Shown piece by piece: positions 1 to 6,728 of a stretch of DNA of 24,016 nt. Both the position numbers and the translations under genes were made by a program. The stretch's first letter is position 1, and each line of letters opens with the position of its first letter. This DNA comes from JBFELU01 sp041572755 (GTDB lineage: Bacteria; Actinomycetota; Acidimicrobiia; Spongiisociales; UBA11373), in assembly GCA_041572755.1 (NCBI GenBank), contig JBFFRY010000032.1, positions 1 to 24,016 of the forward strand, written 5' to 3'. The notes beneath the pieces are model-generated. The model was given only the letters and a program-made list of their open reading frames with translations, ran no database searches and was not told where the DNA came from.

Positions 1-74
1 GCATGTGCCGAATCTGTGTGCGCGAGTTGGCCCATCGCGGTGAGCTCCCCGGATTGAGAAAGGCCTCTTGGTAG
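1..74 (+). CDS. rpsN: 30S ribosomal protein uS14 (3' end only)
   Basis: Only the last 23 residues are in the window. They read MCRICVRELAHRGELPGLRK and then ASW before a TAG stop. The CxxC pair (CRIC) is the second half of the zinc ribbon of the short, zinc-binding type of uS14, and the C-terminal GLRKASW is typical of the family. uS14 binds 16S rRNA in the head of the small subunit. It sits directly upstream of rpsH, its standard place in the spc operon. The 5' end lies outside the window. Confidence 0.93.
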   Translation, partial: MCRICVRELAHRGELPGLRKASW

Positions 75-76
75 CC

Positions 77-472
77 ATGATGACCGACCCGATCGCCGAC
101 ATGCTGACCCGGATTCGCAACGCCAATCAGGCGGTGAGCGATACCGTGCGCATGCCCTCCTCCAACCTCAAGGAGGAGATCGCCAAGATCCTGGCCGCCG
201 AGGGCTACATCGAGGGTTTCGACGTGTCGTCCGAGGGCCACAAGCGGGAACTGGAAGTCCGCCTCAAGTATCTGCCCAATCGCGCCGGGGTGATCAGCGG
301 TTTGCGCCGCATTTCCAAGCCCGGCCGTCGGGTGTATCGGGGTGCCACCGACCTGCCGCGGGTCCAGGGCGGCCTCGGCGTGGTCGTGGTGTCGACCTCG
401 CAAGGGCTGCTCAGCGATCGCGAGGCCCGGCGCCGGCATCTCGGCGGCGAAATCCTCTGTGAGGTGTGGTGA
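77..472 (+). CDS. rpsH: 30S ribosomal protein uS8
   Basis: uS8 is a primary 16S rRNA-binding protein of the small subunit platform, and in other bacteria it represses its own operon. The protein is 131 residues, the usual size. The N-terminus (MMTDPIADMLTRIRNAN) and the C-terminal block (VVVSTSQGLLSDREARRRHLGG) are family signatures. Two ATG codons stand in tandem at 77 and 80. I chose 77, but 80 would give the more common MTDP start. An in-frame TTG at 68 would overlap rpsN and is less likely. The stop overlaps the rplF start by one base (TGATG), so the two are probably translationally coupled. Confidence 0.96.
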   Translation: MMTDPIADMLTRIRNANQAVSDTVRMPSSNLKEEIAKILAAEGYIEGFDVSSEGHKRELEVRLKYLPNRAGVISGLRRISKPGRRVYRGATDLPRVQGGLGVVVVSTSQGLLSDREARRRHLGGEILCEVW

Positions 473-1017
473 TGAGCAGAGTCGGCAACGCTCCGATCAC
501 CGTGCCCGGCAGCGTCGAGGTGACGATCGACGGCCACACCGTCACGGTCAAGGGCGGGAAAGGAACCCTCACCCGGACGTTCTCGGACCGGGTCTCTGTG
601 ACCCTCGATGACGGGGTGCTCACGGTGGCCCGCCACGATGAAGCCCGAGAGTCCCGAGCACTGCACGGGCTGACCCGGTCGCTGCTGGCGAACATGGTGA
701 CGGGGGTTTCGGAGGGCTACACCAAGGAATTGCAGACGGTCGGGGTCGGCTACCGGGCGGCGCTCAGCGGGCGTACCCTCGAGTTGCAGGTGGGTTTCTC
801 CCATCCGGTGACCATCGATGCTCCCGAGGGCATCGAGTTCGAGGTACCCGAGCCGACCAGGATCTTCGTGAGAGGCATCGACAAGGAGAAGGTCGGTCAG
901 GCTGCGGCCGAGATCCGCGCCGTACGGCCTCCCGAGCCCTACAAGGGCAAGGGCATCCGCTACGTCGACGAGTACGTCCGTCGCAAGGCCGGCAAGGCGG
1001 GGGTGGCAACCGCATGA
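472..1017 (+). CDS. rplF: 50S ribosomal protein uL6
   Basis: uL6 binds 23S rRNA near the factor-binding region of the large subunit. The 181-residue protein begins MSRVGNAPITVPG and carries the C-terminal signature PEPYKGKGIRYVDEYVRRKAGK, split here as PEPYKGKGIRY then VDEYVRRKAGK. Its length matches the usual 175-180 residues. The start was placed at the ATG at 472 because the family starts MSRxG; an upstream GTG at 466 would add only two residues. It overlaps rpsH by one base and rplR by four bases (ATGA). Confidence 0.96.
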   Translation: MSRVGNAPITVPGSVEVTIDGHTVTVKGGKGTLTRTFSDRVSVTLDDGVLTVARHDEARESRALHGLTRSLLANMVTGVSEGYTKELQTVGVGYRAALSGRTLELQVGFSHPVTIDAPEGIEFEVPEPTRIFVRGIDKEKVGQAAAEIRAVRPPEPYKGKGIRYVDEYVRRKAGKAGVATA

Positions 1018-1367
1018 GGGGTTCACGCACCGATGCCCGCCGCCGCCGTCACTTCCGTGTCCGCAAGCATGTGCGCGGCTCGGCGGAGCGGCCGCGATTG
1101 GCGGTCTTTCGCAGCAACCGCTACATCTACGCCCAGGTCATCGACGATGATGCCGGGCGCACCGTGGCGGCCGCCTCCTCGCAAGAGGACGCATTGCGGG
1201 GACGCTCACTCACGGTCGACATTGCGGCCGAGGTGGGCAAACTGGTGGCGGCTCGCGCCAAGGACGCCGGCGTGTCGTCGGTGGTCTTCGATCGCGGCGG
1301 CCTGAAGTACCACGGCCGGGTGAAGGCGCTGGCCGAGTCGGCTCGAGAGGAAGGGTTGGAGTTTTGA
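1014..1367 (+). CDS. rplR: 50S ribosomal protein uL18
   Basis: uL18 binds 5S rRNA in the central protuberance. The 117-residue protein shows the basic N-terminus (RRRRHFRVRKHVRGSAERPR), the LAVFRSNRYIYAQVIDD core strand and the C-terminal FDRGGLKYHGRVKALAESAR block typical of bacterial uL18. The ATG at 1014 overlaps the rplF stop as ATGA. The stop overlaps the TTG start of rpsE as TTGA. It lies in the conserved order rplF-rplR-rpsE. Confidence 0.96.
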   Translation: MRGSRTDARRRRHFRVRKHVRGSAERPRLAVFRSNRYIYAQVIDDDAGRTVAAASSQEDALRGRSLTVDIAAEVGKLVAARAKDAGVSSVVFDRGGLKYHGRVKALAESAREEGLEF

Positions 1368-1969
1368 CGTCGAGACAGCGCGGACCACAGCGCGGCGGGC
1401 AGCGGGGACGAGACCGGGATACCGATGCTCCTCAGTTCGATGAGCGGGTCATCGCCATCAACCGCGTCGCCAAGGTCGTCAAGGGCGGCCGGCGTTTCTC
1501 GTTCACCGCGTTGGTGACGGTCGGCGACGGGAAGGGCAAGGTCGGGGTCGGCTACGGCAAGGCCAAGGAAGTCCCGACGGCGATCCAGAAGGCGATCGAG
1601 ATCGCCCGCAAGGAGATGAAGCCCGTGCCGATGGCCGGGAGCACGATCATCCACGAGATCATCGGCAAGCAGGGCGCCTCGCGGGTGCTCATCAAGCCGG
1701 CGGCTCCCGGTACCGGCGTGATCGCCGGGGGGGCGGTGCGGCAGATCCTCGAGGCGGCCGGGATTCGCGACGTCCTCGCCAAGTCGTTGGGCTCGCCGAC
1801 CCATGTGAACGTGGCCAAAGCGACCATGAACGCCCTGTTCGGCCAGCGCCGTCCCGACGTGGCGGCCAAGATCCGCGGCAAGCGGGCGGAGGACATTACG
1901 CCTCCGGCGCTGCTGGCCGCCTACCGCTCGGTCGAGATGAATCGGGCGGCCGACGACACCAAGGTGTGA
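1364..1969 (+). CDS. rpsE: 30S ribosomal protein uS5
   Basis: uS5 sits at the mRNA entry side of the 30S subunit and contributes to decoding fidelity. The protein is 201 residues. It has an arginine- and glycine-rich N-terminal tail (about residues 1-25), then the dsRBD-like S5 N domain (ERVIAINRVAKVVKGGRRFS, then VGDGKGKVGVGYGKAKEVP) and the C-terminal domain (AGGAVRQILEAAGIRDVLAK). The start is a TTG at 1364 that overlaps the rplR TGA as TTGA, with a GGAAGGG-like ribosome-binding site upstream. No closer ATG or GTG preserves the conserved core better. Confidence 0.95.
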   Translation: MTSRQRGPQRGGQRGRDRDTDAPQFDERVIAINRVAKVVKGGRRFSFTALVTVGDGKGKVGVGYGKAKEVPTAIQKAIEIARKEMKPVPMAGSTIIHEIIGKQGASRVLIKPAAPGTGVIAGGAVRQILEAAGIRDVLAKSLGSPTHVNVAKATMNALFGQRRPDVAAKIRGKRAEDITPPALLAAYRSVEMNRAADDTKV

Positions 1970-1974
1970 CGCTG

Positions 1975-2163
1975 ATGCCGAAGAAGAAGATGCTGAGGAT
2001 CACGCTCGTGCGCAGCCCGATCGGGCAGAAGCCCAAGACGCGCGCTTGCGTGGAGACGCTCGGCTTGCGCAAGATCCGTCAGACGGTCGAACGCCCCGAC
2101 ACCCCCGACGTTCGGGGCCTCATCGCCCGCACCCGCCATCTCGTGGAGGTCGAAGAGGCATGA
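1975..2163 (+). CDS. rpmD: 50S ribosomal protein uL30
   Basis: uL30 is a small 23S rRNA-binding protein. The 62-residue reading has the family core LRITLVRSPIGQKPKTRAC, followed by VETLGLRKIRQTV and the final GLIARTRHLVEVEE. I chose the ATG at 1975, which has AAGG about ten bases upstream. A GTG at 1966 that overlaps the rpsE stop (GTGA) is an alternative and adds three residues. It lies in the fixed order rpsE-rpmD-rplO. Confidence 0.93.
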   Translation: MPKKKMLRITLVRSPIGQKPKTRACVETLGLRKIRQTVERPDTPDVRGLIARTRHLVEVEEA

Positions 2164-2597
2164 AGCTGCACCACCTGAAGCCGCCGCCCGGCTCCAAGAA
2201 GGCCAAGATCCGAGTGGGACGCGGGGAAGGGGGCCGCCGTGGCAAGACGGCCGGGCGCGGCACCAAGGGCGCCAAGGCACGCGGCAACATGCCGGTCTGG
2301 TTCGAAGGCGGCCAGATGCCGCTCTATCGCCGCACCCCCAAGCTGCGCGGCTTCAAGCGGCCCAACAAGGAGTACTTCGCCCTGGTCAACGTCGAGAAGC
2401 TCAACACCTTCCGCAAGGGATCGGTGGTGGGCCCCGACGAACTGCGGGACCGCGGTCTCGTGAAGAAGCGGGGCCGCATCAAGGTGCTCGGTGAGGGAGA
2501 GCTCTCCAAGGAGCTCACCGTGCGGGCCCATGCCTTCAGCGTGGGTGCCGTAGAGCGCATCCAGGCCGCCGGAGGCACCGTCGAGGTGATCGAGTGA
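2160..2597 (+). CDS. rplO: 50S ribosomal protein uL15
   Basis: uL15 is an assembly protein of the large subunit with a long, basic N-terminal extension that runs into 23S rRNA. The 145-residue protein starts MKLHHLKPPPGSKKAKIRVG and shows the glycine/arginine motif RGEGGRRGKTAGRGTKGAKA near residues 20-40. The conserved FEGGQMPLYRRTPKLRGF and the C-terminal HAFSVGAVERIQAAGGTVEV follow. The ATG at 2160 overlaps the rpmD stop as ATGA. A longer in-frame extension upstream lies inside rpmD and has no family similarity, so it was rejected. Confidence 0.95.
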   Translation: MKLHHLKPPPGSKKAKIRVGRGEGGRRGKTAGRGTKGAKARGNMPVWFEGGQMPLYRRTPKLRGFKRPNKEYFALVNVEKLNTFRKGSVVGPDELRDRGLVKKRGRIKVLGEGELSKELTVRAHAFSVGAVERIQAAGGTVEVIE

Positions 2598-2621
2598 GGC
2601 GGCGCTTCTCCTCGGCCGCGA

Positions 2622-2627
2622 TAAGCT
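2622..2627 (+). promoter_or_regulatory. Possible -10 box upstream of secY
   Basis: The 61-bp gap between rplO and secY contains TAAGCT at 2622-2627. It matches the TANNNT pattern seen before other starts in this window and would give a leader of about 25 nt that contains AGGGA (2644-2648) as a ribosome-binding site. No good -35 was seen. It would let secY-adk-map be transcribed apart from the ribosomal genes. This is inference from a short motif. Confidence 0.3.
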
Positions 2628-2658
2628 CCCTCCGTTCGCGCCCAGGGAATCATCGCTG

Positions 2659-3948
2659 ATGCTGTCCGTCTATCGGAACATGTTCCGGATCCGGGACCTC
2701 CGGAACAAGATCCTCTTCACGCTGTTCATCTTCGCGGTGTATCGGCTGGGCGCCTCGATCCCGGTGCCCGGCGTCGATCTCGACGCCGTTGAGCAGTTCG
2801 CCGATCAGGCCGAGTCGGCGGGCATCGTCGGACTCCTCAACCTATTCAGTGGGGGAGCGCTCGAGGTGTTCTCGGTGTTCTCTCTGGGGATCATGCCCTA
2901 CATCACCTCGTCGATCATCATGCAGCTCCTGGCGGTCGTCATCCCGCGTCTGCAGCGGCTCCAGGAGGAGGGCGAGGCGGGACGCAAGGTCATCACACAG
3001 TGGACCCGCTACGTGACGGTCATCCTGGCGCTGCTCCAGTCGACCGGACTCACATTCCTGTTCAACCGGGGCATCCTCACCGGCGGGATCAACCTGATCC
3101 CCGAGTACACACCGGGCCGGGTGCTCATCATCGTGCTCACCCTCACTGCCGGCACGGCGTTCATCATGTGGCTGGGGGAGCTCATCACCCTGCGCGGGGT
3201 GGGCAACGGCATGTCGCTCATCATCTTCGTGAGCATCGTGAGCCAGATCCCCGCCCAGTTCTCGACCGTGCAGGCGTCGACCTCGGCATTCCGCTTCTGG
3301 GTCGTGGTGCTGATGTTCCTGCTGCTGGTCGCCGGAATCATCTTCGTCGATCAGGGCCAGCGGCGGATCCCCATTCAGTTCTCGAAGCGGGTGCGGGGCC
3401 GGCGGGTTCTGGGCGGGCAGAGCACCTACATCCCCATCAAGGTGAACACCGCCGGCGTGATCCCGGTGATCTTCGCCAGCAGCGTTCTCTACTTCCCCGC
3501 GCTGATCTCGACATCGATTCCCAGCGAGGGGTTCCTCGGCCCGGTGCGCCGCTTCATCGATGAGAACCTGGTGAGTGGCGCCTCGTGGTGGTACGTCTTC
3601 ATGTTCGGCCTGCTCATCGTGTTCTTCACCTACTTCTATACGGCGATCCAGTTCGATCCGCAGCGGCAATCGGAGATGATCCAGCGTCAGGGCGGGTTCG
3701 TGCCGGGTATCCGGCCCGGTTCGGCGACCACCCGCTACCTGGAGCACATCATCAGCCGGATCACCCTGCCGGGCTCCCTCTTCCTGGCGAGCGTGGCGGT
3801 GCTGCCGTCGGTGGTGGCGATCCTGTGGAACATCAACCTCGGGTTCAGTGGCATCTCGATCCTGATCGTGGTCGGGGTGGCCCTCGAGACGATGAAGCAG
3901 ATCGAGAGCCAGCTGATGATGCGGAACTACGAGGGTTTCCTGACCTGA
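2659..3948 (+). CDS. secY: Protein translocase subunit SecY
   Basis: SecY forms the membrane channel through which SecA-driven preproteins and ribosome-bound membrane proteins pass. The protein is 429 residues, a normal bacterial length, with about ten hydrophobic segments. Recognisable blocks are the cytoplasmic start MFRIRDLRNKILFTLFIFAV, the plug and TM2 region (GLLNLFSGGALEVFSVFSLG, then IMPYITSSIIMQLL), the loop GQRRIPIQFSKR, and near the end NYEGFLT. The ATG at 2659 has AGGGA upstream. Its stop overlaps the adk start by one base (TGATG). Confidence 0.97.
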   Translation: MLSVYRNMFRIRDLRNKILFTLFIFAVYRLGASIPVPGVDLDAVEQFADQAESAGIVGLLNLFSGGALEVFSVFSLGIMPYITSSIIMQLLAVVIPRLQRLQEEGEAGRKVITQWTRYVTVILALLQSTGLTFLFNRGILTGGINLIPEYTPGRVLIIVLTLTAGTAFIMWLGELITLRGVGNGMSLIIFVSIVSQIPAQFSTVQASTSAFRFWVVVLMFLLLVAGIIFVDQGQRRIPIQFSKRVRGRRVLGGQSTYIPIKVNTAGVIPVIFASSVLYFPALISTSIPSEGFLGPVRRFIDENLVSGASWWYVFMFGLLIVFFTYFYTAIQFDPQRQSEMIQRQGGFVPGIRPGSATTRYLEHIISRITLPGSLFLASVAVLPSVVAILWNINLGFSGISILIVVGVALETMKQIESQLMMRNYEGFLT

Positions 3949-4493
3949 TGGGTCGGCGGCTCCTGATGCTCGGGCCACCCGGCGCCGGCAAGGGCACCCA
4001 GGCGGAGATGCTGTGCCGGACGATCGGCATCCCGCACATTTCGACGGGCGCCATGCTGCGTGACCACGTGGAGCGCGAGTCGGATCTGGGACGCCGGGCC
4101 CGGGAGATCATGGAGGCCGGAGACCTGGTCTCCGACGAGATCGTGATCGCCATGGTCGACGAACGGCTCGTCCAAGCGGATGCCGCGTGCGGCTTTCTCC
4201 TCGACGGCTTTCCGAGAACCTGTCCTCAGGCCGAGGCGCTGGACGAGCTCTTGGCGGATCGGCCGCTGGAGACGGTGATCAACTTGGATGTGCCGACCGA
4301 GGAGGTCCTGGCCCGGATCCTCGACAGGGGTCGCAGCGACGACACGGAGGCGGCGGTGCGGACCCGCCTTGCCGTCTACCGGGAGCAGACGGAGCCGCTC
4401 CTGGACCACTATGCGGCGATCGTGCGGCCCGTCGACGGGCTCGGCTCGATTCCCGACGTTCTGGGGAGGATCGTTCGGGTTCTGGCCGAATGA
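3948..4493 (+). CDS. adk: Adenylate kinase, short form without LID domain
   Basis: Adenylate kinase interconverts ATP plus AMP with two ADP in the cytoplasm. The 181-residue protein has the P-loop GPPGAGKGT (residues 9-17), the AMP-binding region ISTGAMLRDHV, the DGFPRT motif and the DRGRSDDTEAAVRTRLAVY segment in which the long LID insertion is missing. This short form is common in actinobacteria. The residue after STG is Ala, where many homologues have Asp or Glu. The start at 3948 overlaps the secY stop by one base. A longer upstream reading in this frame is an artefact that overlaps secY. The stop overlaps map as ATGA. Confidence 0.96.
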   Translation: MGRRLLMLGPPGAGKGTQAEMLCRTIGIPHISTGAMLRDHVERESDLGRRAREIMEAGDLVSDEIVIAMVDERLVQADAACGFLLDGFPRTCPQAEALDELLADRPLETVINLDVPTEEVLARILDRGRSDDTEAAVRTRLAVYREQTEPLLDHYAAIVRPVDGLGSIPDVLGRIVRVLAE

Positions 4494-5236
4494 TCACGTT
4501 CAAGTCGGCCGACGACTTCGGGCGGATGCGGCACGCCGGCAAGGTGGTGGCCGAAATCCATTCGGTGCTCCGCGAGGCGGCCCGACCCGGCGTCTCGTTG
4601 CTCGAACTGGACGACCTGGCGGCCCGGATCATCCGTGACGGCGGGTGCACTCCCAACTTCCTGAACTACCACGGGTTCCCGAAGCACGTGTGCCTGTCGC
4701 CCAACGACACAATCGTCCACGGCATCCCCGATGATCGCCGACTGCAGGAGGGGGACATCCTCTCCTTGGATGCCGGTGCGATCTACGAGGGCTGGCATGC
4801 CGACGCCGCCATCACGTTCCCGATCGGCGAGGTGCCCGACGAGGTGGGCACCCTCATCGACACGACGGAGCGGGCCATGTGGGCCGGGGTCGAAGCCTCG
4901 GTGGCCGGCAACCGCATCGGAGACATCGGCGCCGCGGTCCAGGCGTTCGCCGACGCCGAGGGGCTCGGGGTGGTGCGCGAGTACACGGGTCACGGGATCG
5001 GACGTCAGATGCACGAGGAACCGCAGATCCCCAACTACGGCGAGTCCGGCAAGGGCATGAAGCTCAAGCCGGGCATGGCGATCTGCATCGAGCCGATGTT
5101 CAACCTGGGCGGCCATCAAACGAAGGTCCTCGACGACGGCTGGAGCGTGGTGACGGCCGACGGGAGCCTGTCGGCTCACTTCGAGCACACGGTGGCGATC
5201 ACCCGCAACGGTCCCGAGGTGCTGACCGTTCCCTAG
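4490..5236 (+). CDS. map: Type I methionine aminopeptidase
   Basis: MetAP removes the initiator methionine from nascent proteins in the cytoplasm. The 248-residue protein carries all five metal ligands: D94 and D105 (in LSLDAGAIYEGWHADAA), H168 (TGHGIG), E201 (CIEPMF) and E232 (FEHTVAI). The substrate-binding H77 is in VHGIP. Each metal ligand is exactly three residues earlier than its E. coli counterpart, so the fold should be complete without an extra N-terminal domain. The ATG at 4490 overlaps the adk stop. The usual next gene, infA, is absent; a hairpin follows at once. Confidence 0.96.
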   Translation: MITFKSADDFGRMRHAGKVVAEIHSVLREAARPGVSLLELDDLAARIIRDGGCTPNFLNYHGFPKHVCLSPNDTIVHGIPDDRRLQEGDILSLDAGAIYEGWHADAAITFPIGEVPDEVGTLIDTTERAMWAGVEASVAGNRIGDIGAAVQAFADAEGLGVVREYTGHGIGRQMHEEPQIPNYGESGKGMKLKPGMAICIEPMFNLGGHQTKVLDDGWSVVTADGSLSAHFEHTVAITRNGPEVLTVP

Positions 5237-5238
5237 TG

Positions 5239-5256
5239 CTCCCCTTCAGAGGGGAG
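5239..5256 (+). terminator. Hairpin directly after map
   Basis: CTCCCCT-TCAG-AGGGGAG forms a perfect 7-bp stem with a 4-base loop, starting two bases after the map stop. No T tract follows, so it may be a terminator of the tail-less kind found in GC-rich bacteria or an mRNA 3'-end stabiliser. It would mark the end of the spc/secY/adk/map transcript. Confidence 0.5.
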
Positions 5257-5338
5257 GGGGGTAGCCAGGCGTTCCTGCGCTGAAGGTTGCGCGCCGGCTT
5301 CGTTCGGGAGGCTTCTTGGGAGTCTCTTCTCGCTCGAC

Positions 5339-5366
5339 TTGTTTAGTACTAAATCTACGGTAACGT
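5339..5366 (+). promoter_or_regulatory. Candidate promoter of the fasciclin lipoprotein gene
   Basis: TTGTTT (5339-5344) and TAACGT (5361-5366) are separated by 16 bp and lie in a locally AT-richer stretch. They would start transcription near 5373, giving a leader of about 36 nt with AAAGGAAAG as ribosome-binding site before the ATG at 5409. The same TAACGT hexamer precedes the ClC gene. Confidence 0.5.
5342..5353. promoter_or_regulatory. Perfect 12-bp palindrome, possible operator
   Basis: TTTAGTACTAAA is a perfect 12-bp palindrome in a GC-rich background. It lies between and overlapping the proposed -35 and -10 elements of the fasciclin gene, a typical repressor position. The regulator is unknown. 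Confidence 0.45.
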
Positions 5367-5382
5367 CTGTGTCACGCACAGA
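5366..5382. repeat. Inverted repeat at the proposed transcription start
   Basis: TCTGTG-TCACG-CACAGA is a perfect 6-bp inverted repeat with a 5-base spacer. It lies at the proposed transcription start of the fasciclin gene. It could be a second operator or a small 5' hairpin. Confidence 0.35.
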
Positions 5383-5408
5383 GAAGCAAGTTCTGAGAAA
5401 GGAAAGCG

Positions 5409-5951
5409 ATGCACAACAATCGCATCCGAGTCGCATCGATCCTCCTGTCCTTCGGTTTGATCGTGGCCGCCTGTGGTGACAGCGACGACGCCGCCGACAC
5501 CACCACCGCCACCACGGCACCGGGGACCGCAGCCGTCGACGAGCCCGTGGACATCGTCGATACGGCTGTTGCCGCCGGCTCGTTCGGCACCCTCGCCACC
5601 GCCCTCACCGAGGCCGGCCTGGTCGAGACCCTCAAGGGTGAGGGCCCCTTCACCGTGTTCGCCCCCACCGACGAGGCCTTTGCGGCGCTCCCCGAGGGCA
5701 CCCTCGAGAGCCTGCTCGCCGACATCCCGGCGCTGACCGACATCCTGCTGTACCACGTCGTTCCCGGCGACGTGCGTGCCGAGACCGTGGTCGGGCTCGA
5801 TTCCGCCACCACCGTGCAGGGCTCCGACATCTCCATCGAGGTCGTCGACGGCGCCGTGATCCTCAACGGGGTCACCATGGTCGTGACCACCGACATCGAG
5901 GCCAGCAACGGCGTCATCCACGTCATCGACAGCGTCCTCCTGCCGTCGTAG
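5409..5951 (+). CDS. Secreted fasciclin (FAS1) domain lipoprotein
   Basis: The 180-residue protein starts with a lipoprotein signal (MHNNRIRVASILLSFGLI, then VAAC with the lipid-modified cysteine at residue 22). An acidic, Thr/Ala-rich linker follows to about residue 42, then one FAS1 domain (about 45-180). The FAS1 hallmarks are GPFTVFAPTDEAFAALP, the central LLYHVVPGDV and the C-terminal NGVIHVIDSVLLPS. Such proteins are anchored on the outer face of the membrane and are linked to adhesion; the partner here is unknown. It has its own promoter and a strong terminator, and it occupies the slot between map and rpmJ where infA is usually found. The ATG at 5409 has AAAGGAAAG upstream. Confidence 0.92.
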   Translation: MHNNRIRVASILLSFGLIVAACGDSDDAADTTTATTAPGTAAVDEPVDIVDTAVAAGSFGTLATALTEAGLVETLKGEGPFTVFAPTDEAFAALPEGTLESLLADIPALTDILLYHVVPGDVRAETVVGLDSATTVQGSDISIEVVDGAVILNGVTMVVTTDIEASNGVIHVIDSVLLPS

Positions 5952-5973
5952 TTCCTCCCTCCCCAACGGCAGA

Positions 5974-6010
5974 GCGCTCGGGTCCGGGGCTCGTCCCCGG
6001 ACCCGAGCGC
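5974..6010 (+). terminator. Strong terminator hairpin after the fasciclin gene
   Basis: A perfect 16-bp stem (5974-5989 paired with 5995-6010) with the 5-base loop CTCGT starts 22 bases after the fasciclin stop. Its arms are GCGCTCGGGTCCGGGG and its complement. No T tract follows. The length and GC content make it the strongest RNA structure in the window and separate the fasciclin gene from the rpmJ operon. Confidence 0.75.
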
Positions 6011-6069
6011 GTGCAACGGAGCGCCCGGCTGGTAGGGTTCGAACCGGGCGGGGACCGCCGCGCCTTGAT

Positions 6070-6098
6070 TTGTGGTGTGTCGGCGCGTCCTTTATGCT
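6070..6098 (+). promoter_or_regulatory. Candidate promoter of the rpmJ-rplQ operon
   Basis: TTGTGG (6070-6075) and TATGCT (6093-6098) are spaced by 17 bp, close to a housekeeping sigma-factor promoter. Transcription would start near 6105, giving a leader of about 110 nt before rpmJ. The strong terminator upstream makes a promoter here necessary. Confidence 0.5.
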
Positions 6099-6106
6099 TC
6101 CCGTCC

Positions 6107-6125
6107 GGCCCTCCGGGGCTCTTTT
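6107..6125 (+). promoter_or_regulatory. Attenuator-like hairpin with U tract in the rpmJ leader
   Basis: GGCCC-TCCG-GGGCT pairs over 5 bp, including one G-T wobble. The loop TCCG belongs to the stable UNCG tetraloop class closed by a C-G pair. TCTTTT follows at once. The shape is a short intrinsic terminator inside the predicted 5' leader, about 90 nt before the rpmJ start. It could attenuate the operon or be the end of a transcript from upstream. Confidence 0.35.
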
Positions 6126-6213
6126 GGTGTGTTTGCTGATAGGTGGCCGGTGATTCGATCGAGGCTCCCCCATCTCGTGGTGGTCTGTGTCGCTGACCGG
6201 TCGAGGAGAAGCA

Positions 6214-6327
6214 ATGAAGGTTCGTCCTTCGGTGAAGCGGATGTGCGACAAGTGCCGGGTGATCCGGCGCTACGGTCGCGTGTGGGTGATCTGCCCCAAC
6301 CCGCGTCACAAGCAGCGGCAGGGATGA
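6214..6327 (+). CDS. rpmJ: 50S ribosomal protein bL36
   Basis: This 37-residue gene reads MKVRPSVKRMCDKCRVIRRY, then GRVWVICPNPRHKQRQG. The zinc ligands C11, C14, C27 and H32 are all present, so it is the zinc-binding form of bL36, a small protein of the large subunit. GAGGAGAA lies just upstream of the ATG as a strong ribosome-binding site. It heads the alpha operon and ends four bases before rpsM. In most actinobacteria infA comes directly before it; here it does not. Confidence 0.95.
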   Translation: MKVRPSVKRMCDKCRVIRRYGRVWVICPNPRHKQRQG

Positions 6328-6331
6328 GGCG

Positions 6332-6712
6332 ATGGCGCGGATAGCAGGTGTCGACCTTCCTCGGGAGAAGCGTCTCGAGATCGGTCTGACCTACATCTTT
6401 GGAATGGGGCGGGGGCGTGCCCGCCAGACCTGTGAGGCGCTGGAGATCGACCCCAGCACCAAGGTGCGCGATCTCACCGACGACGAGGTCGTCAAGGTCC
6501 GGCAGTTCATCGACTCCAACTATCGCGTCGAGGGCGACCTGCGGCGCGAGGTCACGCAGAACATCAAGCGCAAGATCGAGATCGGCTCCTATCAGGGCAT
6601 CAGGCACCGTCGCGGTCTGCCCGTTCGCGGACAGCGCACGCACACGAACGCTCGAACCCGGAAGGGTCCGCGCACCCCGATCGCCGGGAAGAAGAAGGTC
6701 CGGAAGCACTGA
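6332..6712 (+). CDS. rpsM: 30S ribosomal protein uS13
   Basis: uS13 sits in the head of the small subunit, contacts 16S rRNA and the P-site tRNA, and forms inter-subunit bridges. The 126-residue protein starts MARIAGVDLPREKRLEIGLT and has the helix-two-turn-helix core, the LRREVTQNIKRKIEIGSYQG segment, and the C-terminal basic tail RGQRTHTNARTRKGPR. GGGATGAGG upstream of the ATG serves as ribosome-binding site. It lies between rpmJ and rpsK as usual. Confidence 0.97.
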   Translation: MARIAGVDLPREKRLEIGLTYIFGMGRGRARQTCEALEIDPSTKVRDLTDDEVVKVRQFIDSNYRVEGDLRREVTQNIKRKIEIGSYQGIRHRRGLPVRGQRTHTNARTRKGPRTPIAGKKKVRKH

Positions 6713-6728
6713 GGCCGCGGAGGTTTCG

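Noticed and set aside
205..1026. Open frame of 273 codons on the - strand opposite rpsH and rplF
   Set aside because: It is antisense to two certain ribosomal genes and has a biased composition typical of shadows.
6065..6098. TTGATT (6065-6070) as the -35 of the rpmJ promoter
   Set aside because: The spacing to TATGCT would be 22 bp, too long. TTGTGG at 6070 gives 17 bp and was preferred.
6072..6344. Possible leader peptide or IF-1 gene before rpmJ (90 codons)
   Set aside because: The translation (MVCRRVLYASRPALRGSFGV and onward) has no OB-fold signature and overlaps rpmJ and rpsM in another frame.
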